From the NCBI GenBank assembly GCA_017470815.1, contig JAFUXT010000007.1, positions 40,021 to 104,020 on the forward strand: a stretch of 64,000 nucleotides of DNA, written 5' to 3'. Within the stretch, counting starts at the first letter, position 1. Each line of letters begins with the position of its first letter. Both the position numbers and the translations under genes were made by a program. This stretch comes from a bacterium (GTDB lineage Bacteria > Cyanobacteriota > Vampirovibrionia > Gastranaerophilales > Gastranaerophilaceae). The notes beneath the pieces were generated by a model, which worked only from the letters and a program-made list of their open reading frames with translations, did not search any database and was not told where the DNA came from. Below are positions 36,412 to 44,555 of this stretch, piece by piece.

Positions 36412-36420
36412 ATTATAGCA
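36412..36420 (-). promoter_or_regulatory. Extended -10 box at leaderless spacing, WG-repeat gene
   Basis: On the minus strand TGC-TATAAT, 6 nt (TAAATT), ATG 36405. Confidence 0.75.
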
Positions 36421-36450
36421 AAAAAAATTTTGATGATTTTTATAATCAAT

Positions 36451-37275
36451 ATGATAGTTAATAAATTAATTAGCAGCGTAAAGTTACCTTATGAGGTTAC
36501 AAAAGGTTCATTTGCACAAAGGCAGGCAAAAGCAGATGCTTTCACCGAAAAATTATATCAAAATTTATCTTCTGAATTAAAAGATGACTATACGATTTTG
36601 CATTTTAATGATTTGCAAAAAAAAATTACCGATATTTTACCGAACAAAAATATAAAAATTATTGTTCAAAATTTAGCAGAAGAAGATAGTCAAAATTGCG
36701 AGGGAATTTGTGAAGTCCTTTTTAATACAAATAGAGATATAAAAGCAATTTCTATCGGAATGGGAGGAATATCATCTTCCGTAAGAAGTGTCCATATACC
36801 ATCATTTGTGCATGAAGTTCAGCACTTTGCAGATGATATTTATCACCCAAAATACTTATCACGATTGCAGAGTTTGAATAAGCAAGGGTTAACAGGGAAA
36901 AAATACGATAATTTTTATGATACTTATTACTACTGTCCGGAAATTGTAGAGTCAAAGCAGGATAAAAAAGATGCTTTAAAATTAATCAAAAATCAAACCA
37001 AAAAATTTTTAAGAGGTTTGAGTATTAGCCAAAAAATGGATTACATTCAAGATATGCGATACTCCCTTATCAGTGAAATTGAAGCATATAAGCGCCAGAG
37101 AACTGTTGCAAAAGATTTAAAGAGCAAAGGTTTTATGGTAAAAGATTTTGATTTTGAAGATTATCCTAAAAACGGTTTGTTTGAAGAAAAAATAAATTTA
37201 CTCAAAAATCTTGCAATGGAATACATAACAAAAGAACGTGCAGAACATGCAGGTAAACTAAAAAAGAAAAAATAA
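36451..37275 (+). CDS. HExxH putative zinc metallopeptidase, unknown family
   Basis: A soluble protein of about 274 residues. The central segment VHIPSFVHEVQHFADDIYHP contains HEVQH, a zincin-type HExxH motif in a helix preceded by a hydrophobic strand, so a zinc peptidase is plausible. The flanking Lys-rich helices are not recognisable, and a third ligand cannot be fixed. There is no signal peptide. The start is uncertain: ATG 36451 is 4 nt after a TATAAT; ATG 36433 is the alternative. It lies head-to-head with the WG-repeat gene. Peptidase function is an inference from one motif. Confidence 0.55.
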   Translation: MIVNKLISSVKLPYEVTKGSFAQRQAKADAFTEKLYQNLSSELKDDYTILHFNDLQKKITDILPNKNIKIIVQNLAEEDSQNCEGICEVLFNTNRDIKAISIGMGGISSSVRSVHIPSFVHEVQHFADDIYHPKYLSRLQSLNKQGLTGKKYDNFYDTYYYCPEIVESKQDKKDALKLIKNQTKKFLRGLSISQKMDYIQDMRYSLISEIEAYKRQRTVAKDLKSKGFMVKDFDFEDYPKNGLFEEKINLLKNLAMEYITKERAEHAGKLKKKK

Positions 37276-37276
37276 T

Positions 37277-37669
37277 TTATTTGAATTTACATAATTTTGT
37301 TGTCATTACATAAATTGCCGTACCCTCGACAACAGGTTGGAATTGGGCAAATTTGTTGTAATCTCCGTTTATAAAACTATCATTTTCATCATAAGAATCC
37401 AATACTCCGATTTTGTACGTTCGTTTTGCACAGTTTATCTCGTATTGTCCCAATGTATAATGAACCTGCTTACCGTTTATCGGTTCATATTGTCCTTTGT
37501 TATATGCCTTTAGTAAGAATGAATATCCGTACATGTTTTCTAAACCGTTAATCCCGTCTTTATAGACGTAATTATTCGGGGCAATATGTTCCCATTCTTC
37601 TGATTCCTTGCTCATAACAGGCATAATGCACAGCGTAAATAATATGAATACTAAAAATAAATTTTTCAT
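37277..37669 (-). CDS. Small exported protein, adhesin-E-like
   Basis: A 130-residue protein with a signal peptide (residues 1-19, CIMPVMS). The mature part has two cysteines (YEINCAKRTYKIGVLDSYDE; TTKLCKFK) in the order and spacing seen in small 'surface-adhesin E' type domains. That likeness is only by eye. The start at 37669 is 6 nt after a TATAAT with a -35 at 17 bp; a longer frame to 37804 crosses the promoter and lacks a signal peptide at its N-terminus. Confidence 0.6.
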   Translation of the reverse strand: MKNLFLVFILFTLCIMPVMSKESEEWEHIAPNNYVYKDGINGLENMYGYSFLLKAYNKGQYEPINGKQVHYTLGQYEINCAKRTYKIGVLDSYDENDSFINGDYNKFAQFQPVVEGTAIYVMTTKLCKFK

Positions 37670-37675
37670 ATAACT

Positions 37676-37704
37676 ATTATAATATTTTTTTGAAAAATAT
37701 CCAA
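37676..37704 (-). promoter_or_regulatory. Leaderless-type promoter of exported protein gene
   Basis: Minus strand: TTGGAT (37704-37699), 17-bp spacer, TATAAT (37681-37676), 6 nt, ATG 37669. Confidence 0.75.
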
Positions 37705-37787
37705 TATAAATTATCCTTTTTAGGTGCAATTTAACTAATTTACACAAAGTACATTTTATTGTATAATTGAAAAGAATAAGGAGTGAT

Positions 37788-39086
37788 ATGTTAACAAAGA
37801 GCAATAAAACCGATGTTATAGTCGTTGGTGCAGGACCTGCGGGAATTGCTTGTGCTATTACACTTGCAAGAGCAGGCAGAGAGGTTGTCTTAATTGAACG
37901 GGGGCTTTTTGCCGGCAGTAAGAATGTTTTTGGCGGTGCAATTTATACAAAACCGACCAAAGAAATTTTCCCGAATTTTGAACAGGAAGCACCTTTAGAA
38001 AGGCGTAATATTGCTCACAATTTTATGATACTCGGAGAAGAAGATTCAACTTCAATTGCTTATCGTAAAGACGGGAATGAAAGTTATTCTGTTATCAGAG
38101 GAAAATTTGACAGATGGATGGCACAAAAAGCAAAAGAAGCGGGAGTTATTCTTGTTGAACAAACGGTTGTTCGAGAACTTATTAAAAACGGTACAAAAGT
38201 TGTCGGGGTAAAAACCGAACTTGAAGACTATTATGCAGATATTGTCGTTTTGGCTGACGGTGTTAATTCACTTCTTGCAAAACAATAAAAATTAAGAAAA
38301 GAAATCGAAACTAAAGATGTTGCTCTAAGCGTTAAAGAGGTTATAAAACTTGATAAGGAAACGATTAACCAAAGATTTAATGTCAAGGATGGCGAGGGTG
38401 TAATAGGTGAAATCTTTGGCGGTTCAATGCTTGGGATTTTGGGCTTGGGTTTTATGTACACAAATGCGGATTCCGTAACAATCGGGCTTGGTGTTACATT
38501 AGACGATTTGGTTGAGAATAATTACAGACCGTTTGAGGTTTTGGAAAAATTAAAGCAACATCCGACTATTGCACCATTAATTGAGGGTGGGACTTTAAAA
38601 GAATACAGCGCACATCTGATTCCTGAGGGCGGTTATAATAAAGTTCCTAAACTTTGTGATAATGGGGTAATGGTTGTTGGTGATGCGGCAATGCTTGTAA
38701 ATAATTTGCATTGGGAAGGTACAAATCTTGCAATGATTTCGGGTAAACTTGCAGCCGAAACCGCTGTTGAAGCGTTTGAAAAAGGTGATTTTTCAAGAAA
38801 AACTCTGAAAAATTATGAAAGAAAATTACAAAATTCTTTTATAATGAAAGATTTGAAAACTTACCGTAAACTTATGCCTATTGCTCACGAACGCAAAAAG
38901 GCGTTTATGTGTTACTATTTAAAGAAAATAAATTCTTTCTTTGAAATGTTTACAACTGTTGATGGTACTCCTAAAAGAGAAAATTACCACAAATTTATAA
39001 AAAGTATTTTTACTGACAGAAAGTTTAGCGAACTATTAAAAGATATTTGGGCTTTGATTAGACTTGTATGGAGTATATTGATATGA
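37788..39086 (+). pseudogene. fixC: FixC-like flavoprotein (ETF:quinone oxidoreductase type) interrupted by in-frame TAA
   Basis: FAD-dependent FixC family protein that would pass electrons from ETF (FixAB) to an acceptor. The N-terminal part (MLTKSNKTDVIVVGAGPAGIA, GxGxxG; GLFAGSKNVFGGAIY) ends at TAA 38286-38288 (codon 167). The same frame then continues without loss as KLRKEIETKDVALSVKEVIKL and runs through GGYNKVPKLCDNGVMVVGDAAM to the stop at 39086, giving a total of 432 codons before the final stop, the normal FixC length. The only defect is one stop codon, with no frameshift. AAGGAG precedes ATG 37788, and fixX overlaps its end by ATGA. It could be a recent nonsense mutation, a base error, or readthrough. 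Confidence 0.8.
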
Positions 39087-39358
39087 ATTTAGATCAAAAA
39101 TTATATACACTTAAATATACACCTGATAATGAGTCGCACTTAAACCCTGACCAAAGTAAGTGCAAAAATTGTGTATCAAGGAACTGCACTTATATTTGTC
39201 CGGCGGGGGTTTATGAGTGGAACGAAGAAAAGCAGGAATTGATAATCAATTTTGAAAACTGCCTTGAGTGTGGGGCATGCAGAATTGCGTGTGAGCATAA
39301 GTGCATAGATTGGCGCTATCCAAAAGGAACCAAAGGGGTTACATTTAAACAAGGATAA
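39083..39358 (+). CDS. fixX: FixX-like ferredoxin
   Basis: A 91-residue ferredoxin-like protein of the FixX family, partner of FixC. Cysteines occur in SKCKNCVSRNCTYICPAG and NCLECGACRIACEHKC, the FixX pattern with one or two [4Fe-4S] clusters. It ends in YPKGTKGVTFKQG, the typical C-terminus. ATG 39083 overlaps the fixC stop (ATGA), so translation is coupled. If fixC is dead this gene may be stranded. FixA/FixB are not in the window. Confidence 0.88.
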   Translation: MNLDQKLYTLKYTPDNESHLNPDQSKCKNCVSRNCTYICPAGVYEWNEEKQELIINFENCLECGACRIACEHKCIDWRYPKGTKGVTFKQG

Positions 39359-39386
39359 AGTAATTATATAAAAGGAGAACGGAATT

Positions 39387-39755
39387 ATGAAAGAAGAGTA
39401 TTCAAATCAACACAGACGCTGGTATGACAAAGACCCTGTTTTATCGGAAGCGGTCAGAACTCTGGAAGAAACGGATGATCAGACACAGATTAGAGTTGCG
39501 CTAAATCTTATTAAAATCATCATAGAACACAATATAGAAGATGAAAAATTTGAGGCAGTAGATGATATTATAAATGCTGTCGGTTCAGGATTAGATGACA
39601 ACCGTCGAGGCAGATGGTATGATATTGATACAACTTTGAGAACAGCAATGAATATGTTGCAAAACTGCCCTGAAGATACTCAAAAGGTTATCGCAAAAGA
39701 AATGGCAAAAATGGTTGTTGATAAAATTAAAAAAGATGATGATGACGAAGATTAA
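39387..39755 (+). CDS. Unknown 122-aa protein with two tandem ~45-residue repeats
   Basis: Small acidic cytoplasmic protein starting 28 nt after fixX, with AAAAGGAGAA before the ATG. Two repeats are visible: RRWYDKDPVLSEAVRTLEE...LIKIIIEHNIED and GRWYDIDTTLRTAMNMLQN...MAKMVVDKIKKD. Each has the signature RWYD-x-D-x-x-L followed by two amphipathic helices. The C-terminus is DDDDED. No family recognised. Position suggests co-transcription with fixCX. Confidence 0.7.
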   Translation: MKEEYSNQHRRWYDKDPVLSEAVRTLEETDDQTQIRVALNLIKIIIEHNIEDEKFEAVDDIINAVGSGLDDNRRGRWYDIDTTLRTAMNMLQNCPEDTQKVIAKEMAKMVVDKIKKDDDDED

Positions 39756-39766
39756 TATAAGATAAA

Positions 39767-39793
39767 ATAACCGCAAAATATATTGCGGTTATT
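39767..39793 (+). terminator. Terminator after the 122-aa gene
   Basis: Stem AATAACCGCAA / TTGCGGTTATT with AATATA loop, followed by TATAATAATT. Confidence 0.75.
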
Positions 39794-39811
39794 TATAATA
39801 ATTAAAACTAC

Positions 39812-39839
39812 TTGCGTGAAAATCTTTTCGTGATAATAT
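39812..39839 (+). promoter_or_regulatory. tRNA-Arg promoter
   Basis: TTGCGT (39812-39817), 16-bp spacer, TAATAT (39834-39839), about 20 nt before the tRNA. Confidence 0.6.
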
Positions 39840-39859
39840 AGTTTATGCAAAGAGTTTGA

Positions 39860-39933
<74 letters not shown>

Positions 39934-39934
39934 A

Positions 39935-39970
39935 ATAAGACAGAATAACATTTGTTGTTCTGTCTTATTT
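39935..39970 (+). terminator. Terminator of tRNA-Arg
   Basis: AATAAGACAGAA...TTCTGTCTTATTTG hairpin immediately after the tRNA. Confidence 0.8.
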
Positions 39971-40133
39971 GTTATGAGATAGCGATGAGAACGCCGATAT
40001 TGCGTTCGGAACGAGCGAGCCAAGTGCGGAGCGGTCTTGCTTTTGGCACTCCTGCCATAAAAAGCAAGACGCGTAGTCACATCGAAGGCGAGCGAAGTGA
40101 TAAATTTGCTATTTTTTAGAAATTAGATTATAA
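39971..40133. other. GC-richer non-coding stretch after tRNA-Arg
   Basis: No gene seen. It holds GC-rich words (GCGTTCGGAACGAGCGAGCC) and an 11-bp hairpin GTCTTGCTTTT (40034-40044) / AAAAGCAAGAC (40060-40070). Base composition differs from neighbours. It looks like another dispersed repeat; no copy of the tRNA 3' end is present, so there is no sign of an integration site. Confidence 0.45.
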
Positions 40134-40160
40134 TTGTCAGGGAATTTTAGAGGAGGGAAT

Positions 40161-40445
40161 ATGAAAAAGTTATTGATTTCATTTATGGCATTATTTATAT
40201 TATCTGCATCAGCACCAGCATTTGCCGGCACACATGGTACAAACGGCCATGTAAGCGGTCGTTCTGTCGGGGCTGCAGCGTTATCACTTTTAATTTGGCC
40301 GGGGATTGGTCAGGCTGTCAACGATAATGGTTATGAAAAAAATGTTACACATGCAGTTTTGGGTTTAACAGGTGTTTTCAGAATTTGGTCTTGTTACGAT
40401 GCACTTGTTGACAGAAAAGGCGGTGTTTGGAAAAACAGAATTTAA
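40161..40445 (+). CDS. Small exported protein
   Basis: A 94-residue protein of unknown function. ATG 40161 has GAGGAGGGA before it. Signal peptide of 22 residues (SASAPAFA|G). The mature part is Gly/His/Asn rich, then contains a moderately hydrophobic stretch (AAALSLLIWPGIGQAVN), a second one (HAVLGLTGVFRIWSCYDALV) and a basic end. Two hydrophobic stretches leave open a membrane location. Confidence 0.65.
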   Translation: MKKLLISFMALFILSASAPAFAGTHGTNGHVSGRSVGAAALSLLIWPGIGQAVNDNGYEKNVTHAVLGLTGVFRIWSCYDALVDRKGGVWKNRI

Positions 40446-40496
40446 TTCTGTTGATTAAAAAAGATAATACATTTAAAAAATACGGGTGAGGGTAAT

Positions 40497-40540
40497 CCCG
40501 ACCTTTACAAAATGAGCAATCATTGTTTGCGACAGGACAA
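40497..40540. repeat. Segment shared with the MITE-like element
   Basis: CCGACCTTTACAAAATGAGC followed by AATCATTGTTTGCGACAGGACAA is nearly identical to 52786-52828 inside the 456-bp element. Confidence 0.7.
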
Positions 40541-40542
40541 TC

Positions 40543-40598
40543 GTAAGTTGGGGTTTCTACCCCAACATTTATTTTGTTGGGCTGAAAGCCCAACTTAC
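40543..40598. repeat. Double-hairpin repeat family C
   Basis: GTAAGTTGGGGTTTCTACCC...GGGCTGAAAGCCCAACTTAC, inverted relative to 6601-6656. It lies between two converging genes and may also act as their terminator. Confidence 0.85.
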
Positions 40599-40601
40599 TT
40601 A

Positions 40602-41474
40602 TTACTCCCCACAATTTTTATTATGTTCCTGCACTTCTTCTTTTGTCATTATTGAACTTAAATTAAGGACATATCCCGGATAAAAATCACGCAAGAAATC
40701 CAGAATACTTTCATTTGAATATCCGGAACGAATACATTTATTAACATACTCATATTTTTTTTGACTAATCCCACCATAAACTTTTTTGTAAATCGGAATT
40801 TTAATTTCGTCCATAATTCCTTTTTCTGTATCGTCCCAAGTTTTTGAATTTCTGAATATCTTTATCGCAAGATTACACAAATCGCAATCAACCTGTTCCC
40901 TGCCGTTTTTTAAAATTGATGAACTTTTAAATATATCTTTAATTGTTTTATAATCTGCTTTGTCTATTGCTCTGAGTTCTTCGTATATAATTTCTTCATA
41001 TTTTTCCTGTTCTTCTTCTGCTTTTAAAATAAGAACATTTTTCCATGGTTCATACAAGGCTTCATAACAATCCCCAAAACTTTCATCAGAAATGTCAGTA
41101 TTAGGAGCATAATTGCTGAATAACTTTCTAAAAGGTCTAATCAAAATATTTCTGTCCAACGGTACATCATCATTGTCGTATTTTGTAGGAACATAATCTA
41201 TTGAATCAATATCATCATAAAATAATTCGCTATCTCTGAACGAATCTTTACTTTGTCTGAACATTCGCTCACCGTTTAAAATAAGAGGTCTGCCTTTTAC
41301 TAATGTTGTTTTTTCATATTTTACCGGCTTATATTCGGTATTGTATGTATCATTAAAATTATCTTTATAAAATTCATCTTTATTCAGGCTCTCTTTATGA
41401 GTGCTATCATTATTACAAAACGATATTTTCGGGGTGAATTTGTTTGTGTAACTTTGTATATTTAAAATTTTCAA
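40602..41474 (-). CDS. Unknown 290-aa protein with shared N-terminal signature
   Basis: Unrecognised protein with start codon TTG 41474; AAGGAT lies 6-7 nt upstream and no ATG fits. It begins MKILNIQSYTNKFTPKISF, the clearest copy of the signature shared with 4874-5332 and 21349-21780. Body acidic and helical (LKAEEEQEKYEEIIYEELRA), five cysteines, no signal peptide or membrane segment. The stop lies against the family C repeat. Confidence 0.68.
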   Translation of the reverse strand: MKILNIQSYTNKFTPKISFCNNDSTHKESLNKDEFYKDNFNDTYNTEYKPVKYEKTTLVKGRPLILNGERMFRQSKDSFRDSELFYDDIDSIDYVPTKYDNDDVPLDRNILIRPFRKLFSNYAPNTDISDESFGDCYEALYEPWKNVLILKAEEEQEKYEEIIYEELRAIDKADYKTIKDIFKSSSILKNGREQVDCDLCNLAIKIFRNSKTWDDTEKGIMDEIKIPIYKKVYGGISQKKYEYVNKCIRSGYSNESILDFLRDFYPGYVLNLSSIMTKEEVQEHNKNCGE

Positions 41475-41664
41475 TGCTTTAATCCTTCTATATACAGATA
41501 TATAAAATTCGTAAAAATAAAATTTGCATGAAAATTAATAATGGAAATTATATAATATTTTTATGTAATATAAACAATTGTTACAAAAAATTTTCATGCT
41601 GAAATCTTGTTTTTTTGATTGTTTTTATATATTTGAATATAAAAACACCCAAGGAGAGATAGTG

Positions 41665-42042
41665 ATGGCTGAAGAGATTACATCAATTGAAGAACTGAAA
41701 AGAGCGCAGGCAGCAGCACAACAACAAGGAACAAGCATTACGAATTATTCGGAATGGGAATCTATTTTAGAAGATTTTGATATTGCCGGAATACAATCAA
41801 CAGGGACCTACGCAGGAGACGTAAAACTTCATAACCAAATTATGGCACAGGTTGAAGATATGATAGCAGAAACTGTTGAAGAACAAAATGCACAAAAAGT
41901 TCAACCTCAGCACGATGAACTTACAAAAACAGACCAAAAAACAGCACAGGATAAAGAACAAGTCGTAAAAGCAAATGTTGTAAATGCAACAAGTTCAACC
42001 ATAATGGCTGATTATATGAAATATTACCATTTATTAAGTTAA
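41665..42042 (+). CDS. Unknown 125-aa cytoplasmic protein
   Basis: Unrecognised, acidic and Gln/Ala rich. ATG 41665 follows AAGGAGAGA at a good distance; the frame extends upstream to 41578 without support. The N-terminus EEITSIEELKRAQAAAQQQG and the centre VEDMIAETVEEQNAQKV are likely helices. It converges with lepB, overlapping by 4 nt. Confidence 0.55.
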   Translation: MAEEITSIEELKRAQAAAQQQGTSITNYSEWESILEDFDIAGIQSTGTYAGDVKLHNQIMAQVEDMIAETVEEQNAQKVQPQHDELTKTDQKTAQDKEQVVKANVVNATSSTIMADYMKYYHLLS

Positions 42043-42728
42043 ATTGTGTTTTTTAATCTGTGTAAAACTCTTATACGGTTTACCGGCCAGAAAATAAAGA
42101 CTGCTCTGCCTATGAAGCGGTCTTTTTTTAATACACCCCAATAACGACTATCCTGCGAATTACCTCTGTTATCGCCCATCATAAAGAATTCATCCTCTTT
42201 TAATTTGAACGGACCGCATTTCATAATTCTGTCATCAGCAATCATTCTTTGCGGCACGGGAGCAGGACAAAGCGGATACTCATAGACACTTTTGATATAA
42301 TTTTCTTTATACTTTTTATCATTTATATAGACATAGGCTGAGCCGTCATCTTCAAATTTTATTTCAATCTTATCCCCCGGAAGCCCAACAACACGTTTTA
42401 TGTAGGCAACATCTTTACACAAAATGCCGACAAGCCGTGAAATTAAAGGCAAAGGCATTTTTGATAATTGCGTTGAAGGAGGATAAAATACCATAATATC
42501 ACCCCTTTTCGGAACATCAAAAAATCTTGAAAAACGTTCTACAACAATTCTGTCGCCCTCAATAAGTGTCGGATTCATAGAACCTGACGGAATCCAGCGA
42601 ACCTCACCGATAAAAAACCTTATTATAACAAGCATTACAACAACAAAAATTACCGTTGTAATTGTTTCTCCCCACCAGGTTTTATTAAAATCATCATATT
42701 TTTCTTTTAATTCTTTATAACTAATCAT
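42039..42728 (-). CDS. lepB: Signal peptidase I
   Basis: A 229-residue type I leader peptidase that removes Sec signal peptides at the outer face of the inner membrane. One transmembrane helix (about residues 23-41), catalytic Ser50 in IPSGSMNPTL, catalytic Lys in YIKRVVGLPGD, and box E GDNRGNSQDSRYWG. It overlaps the upstream prenyl synthase gene by 8 nt and is the last gene of the minus-strand envelope operon. Confidence 0.95.
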   Translation of the reverse strand: MISYKELKEKYDDFNKTWWGETITTVIFVVVMLVIIRFFIGEVRWIPSGSMNPTLIEGDRIVVERFSRFFDVPKRGDIMVFYPPSTQLSKMPLPLISRLVGILCKDVAYIKRVVGLPGDKIEIKFEDDGSAYVYINDKKYKENYIKSVYEYPLCPAPVPQRMIADDRIMKCGPFKLKEDEFFMMGDNRGNSQDSRYWGVLKKDRFIGRAVFIFWPVNRIRVLHRLKNTI

Positions 42729-43596
42729 TACCTAACAACTCCAAAAAATTTTCCAAACCCTTCTTATATACATTTTGCGGTAATTTTTCAATATTCGCAT
42801 AAGCCGTTTTGATATAATTATTCAACAAATCACGGGTTTTTTCAAGTCCGTTTACATAATTATCCGGACTGCCGGCATAAATTACAGCAGAGTTATAAAT
42901 ACCTTCAGTAATATCATTTCTGACGGGTTTTGAACTGTCAGATGATGTTAAATTCATCAAATCATCCCGTATCTGAAATGCTATACCTACATTCAGACCA
43001 AAATCCGAGGCTTGTTCATTATAAGACACTTCTGTCAAAAAAGGCGTTAACATGGCAGTTTCAAAAAGATATGCCGTTTTATTTTTTGATTTTTCAATAT
43101 ATTCTTCTATTGTACTTATTTTAAACCTGTCAAAATTTTGATTTATTTCTCCAACACACATTTTATTGAGAGTATTTGAAAAGTTTTTTAGTAATTCAAC
43201 AGAACCAAGTTCGGTTACAATTTTCATCGCAACAGAAAGCAAGTAATCCCCGCAAATTACCCCCAATTTATTTCCAAACTCACAAGCAACAGTTTTTAAA
43301 CCTCGTCTTGTATCACTTTCGTCAATAATATCATCATGAATCAAAGAAGCACTGTGGATAAGTTCGACAGATGCAAGTGCTTTAAGTTTTTCATCACTAA
43401 TATTCCCATAAAGAGATTTATAAAACAAAATTGATAACAACGGCCGTATGCGTTTTGAAGGGGCATTAAGAAAATTTATTATATGAGAATTCAGTGGTTC
43501 TCTTGTTTTGACATTCTGAACCATAAATTTTTCAATAAACTCTATTTCGTCTTTGGCGAGTTGTCTTATATCGGCATATTTTTCTTCAAATGTCAT
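42721..43596 (-). CDS. Trans-isoprenyl diphosphate synthase
   Basis: A 291-residue polyprenyl synthetase. The first aspartate-rich motif is DDIIDESDTRRG, the second RDDLM; the usual FQIRDD context is present. It makes a C15-C40+ prenyl diphosphate for quinones or lipid carriers; chain length cannot be read with certainty. It overlaps ftsQ by 4 nt upstream and lepB by 8 nt downstream, so it is translationally coupled within the murC-lepB operon. Confidence 0.88.
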   Translation of the reverse strand: MTFEEKYADIRQLAKDEIEFIEKFMVQNVKTREPLNSHIINFLNAPSKRIRPLLSILFYKSLYGNISDEKLKALASVELIHSASLIHDDIIDESDTRRGLKTVACEFGNKLGVICGDYLLSVAMKIVTELGSVELLKNFSNTLNKMCVGEINQNFDRFKISTIEEYIEKSKNKTAYLFETAMLTPFLTEVSYNEQASDFGLNVGIAFQIRDDLMNLTSSDSSKPVRNDITEGIYNSAVIYAGSPDNYVNGLEKTRDLLNNYIKTAYANIEKLPQNVYKKGLENFLELLGND

Positions 43597-44555
43597 TGTT
43601 GCTGCTTTTGTTCTTGTTCTTTTTTATCCTGCACATTTTTAATATCTTTTTGGTCTTTTTCCGTTTGAAGTTTGAGATAATTTACATTATCCCAACTCAA
43701 ATCGACAAATTTGATTTTTTCATCAACACTGTTGAGTTTTGGCAGTATAGTATGTATTCTTTTAATTCTTTCAAATACAAGACTATCTAAGACCCCGAGT
43801 CTGATATTTGTTGATTCAATTTTTATGTAAACATCATTTGGATTACGCATATCCACATAACGTACTTTTTCACCTGAATATGCCTCAACCTCTTTTGCAA
43901 TTTTATCTATTTCTTTTACCCTCTGAACCGTCCAATCCGTACGGAATTCCGGATTTTTTACAATAATTCTTAATGTGGAATCCGATTCAGCAAGATGCAT
44001 AAAATTTTTGTTCGTAACCATTATATTGTCGGTCGTAACAAAAGCAACAGGTATTTTATTTAATTCGGTTTTTATTACTGCCATCGGTTCTCTTTCTCTT
44101 ACTATAATCTGTATTCGTGCAGGAAAACCATATCTGCGGACATAAACCTCTTTTATTGCAGGAATTTTCATCAATTCATTTTTAACAGGATTCACAGACA
44201 TAATAAATATCGGAACATTGTTTACTTTCAATTCCCTTAGAGAATTATAAAAAATATTAAGAGGTACAAGTTTATTATTTATAATTTCAATTGTCTTACC
44301 GTCAGGCTTTAAAAAAGCATCTTCCCTCAAATACCAACCGGGAAGCATAATTATTCCATAAATACACCCCACCATACACACAAAAAGCAAAAAACTCAAA
44401 AATGCTTTCAATCGTGACATTTTTTTTATTTTTTTACGCAGTTGACGCTCTTTCTGTTTCATGTGAACAGAATGTTTGCCTTTTTCCACCGCCTTTTCAA
44501 TTTGCTGTGAATATGTAGAGCCTTTAAATTCGTTACTTTCGTTATCTGAAATCAT
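43593..44555 (-). CDS. ftsQ: Cell division protein FtsQ/DivIB-like
   Basis: A 320-residue bitopic protein. A basic cytoplasmic tail (QKERQLRKKIKKM) is followed by a transmembrane helix at about 52-72, a POTRA domain (about 85-150: LNIFYNSLRELKVNNVPIF, AIKEVYVRRYGFPARIQIIV, EREPMAVI) and a beta domain. The C-terminus is a charged Gln/Lys coil (KDIKNVQDKKEQEQKQQQ). Scaffolds FtsBL/FtsW in the divisome. It overlaps ddl by 1 nt. The murC-murB-ddl-ftsQ order is that of a dcw-type cluster. Confidence 0.88.
   Translation of the reverse strand: MISDNESNEFKGSTYSQQIEKAVEKGKHSVHMKQKERQLRKKIKKMSRLKAFLSFLLFVCMVGCIYGIIMLPGWYLREDAFLKPDGKTIEIINNKLVPLNIFYNSLRELKVNNVPIFIMSVNPVKNELMKIPAIKEVYVRRYGFPARIQIIVREREPMAVIKTELNKIPVAFVTTDNIMVTNKNFMHLAESDSTLRIIVKNPEFRTDWTVQRVKEIDKIAKEVEAYSGEKVRYVDMRNPNDVYIKIESTNIRLGVLDSLVFERIKRIHTILPKLNSVDEKIKFVDLSWDNVNYLKLQTEKDQKDIKNVQDKKEQEQKQQQ

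Noticed and set aside
37670..37804. N-terminal extension of the small exported protein to 37804
   Set aside because: The extension would cross a well-formed promoter and push the signal peptide inside the protein; ATG 37669 fits both promoter and signal peptide.
39934..40133. tRNA-linked integration site (att) after tRNA-Arg
   Set aside because: No direct repeat of the tRNA 3' end and no integrase in the window; the GC-rich segment looks like a dispersed repeat.
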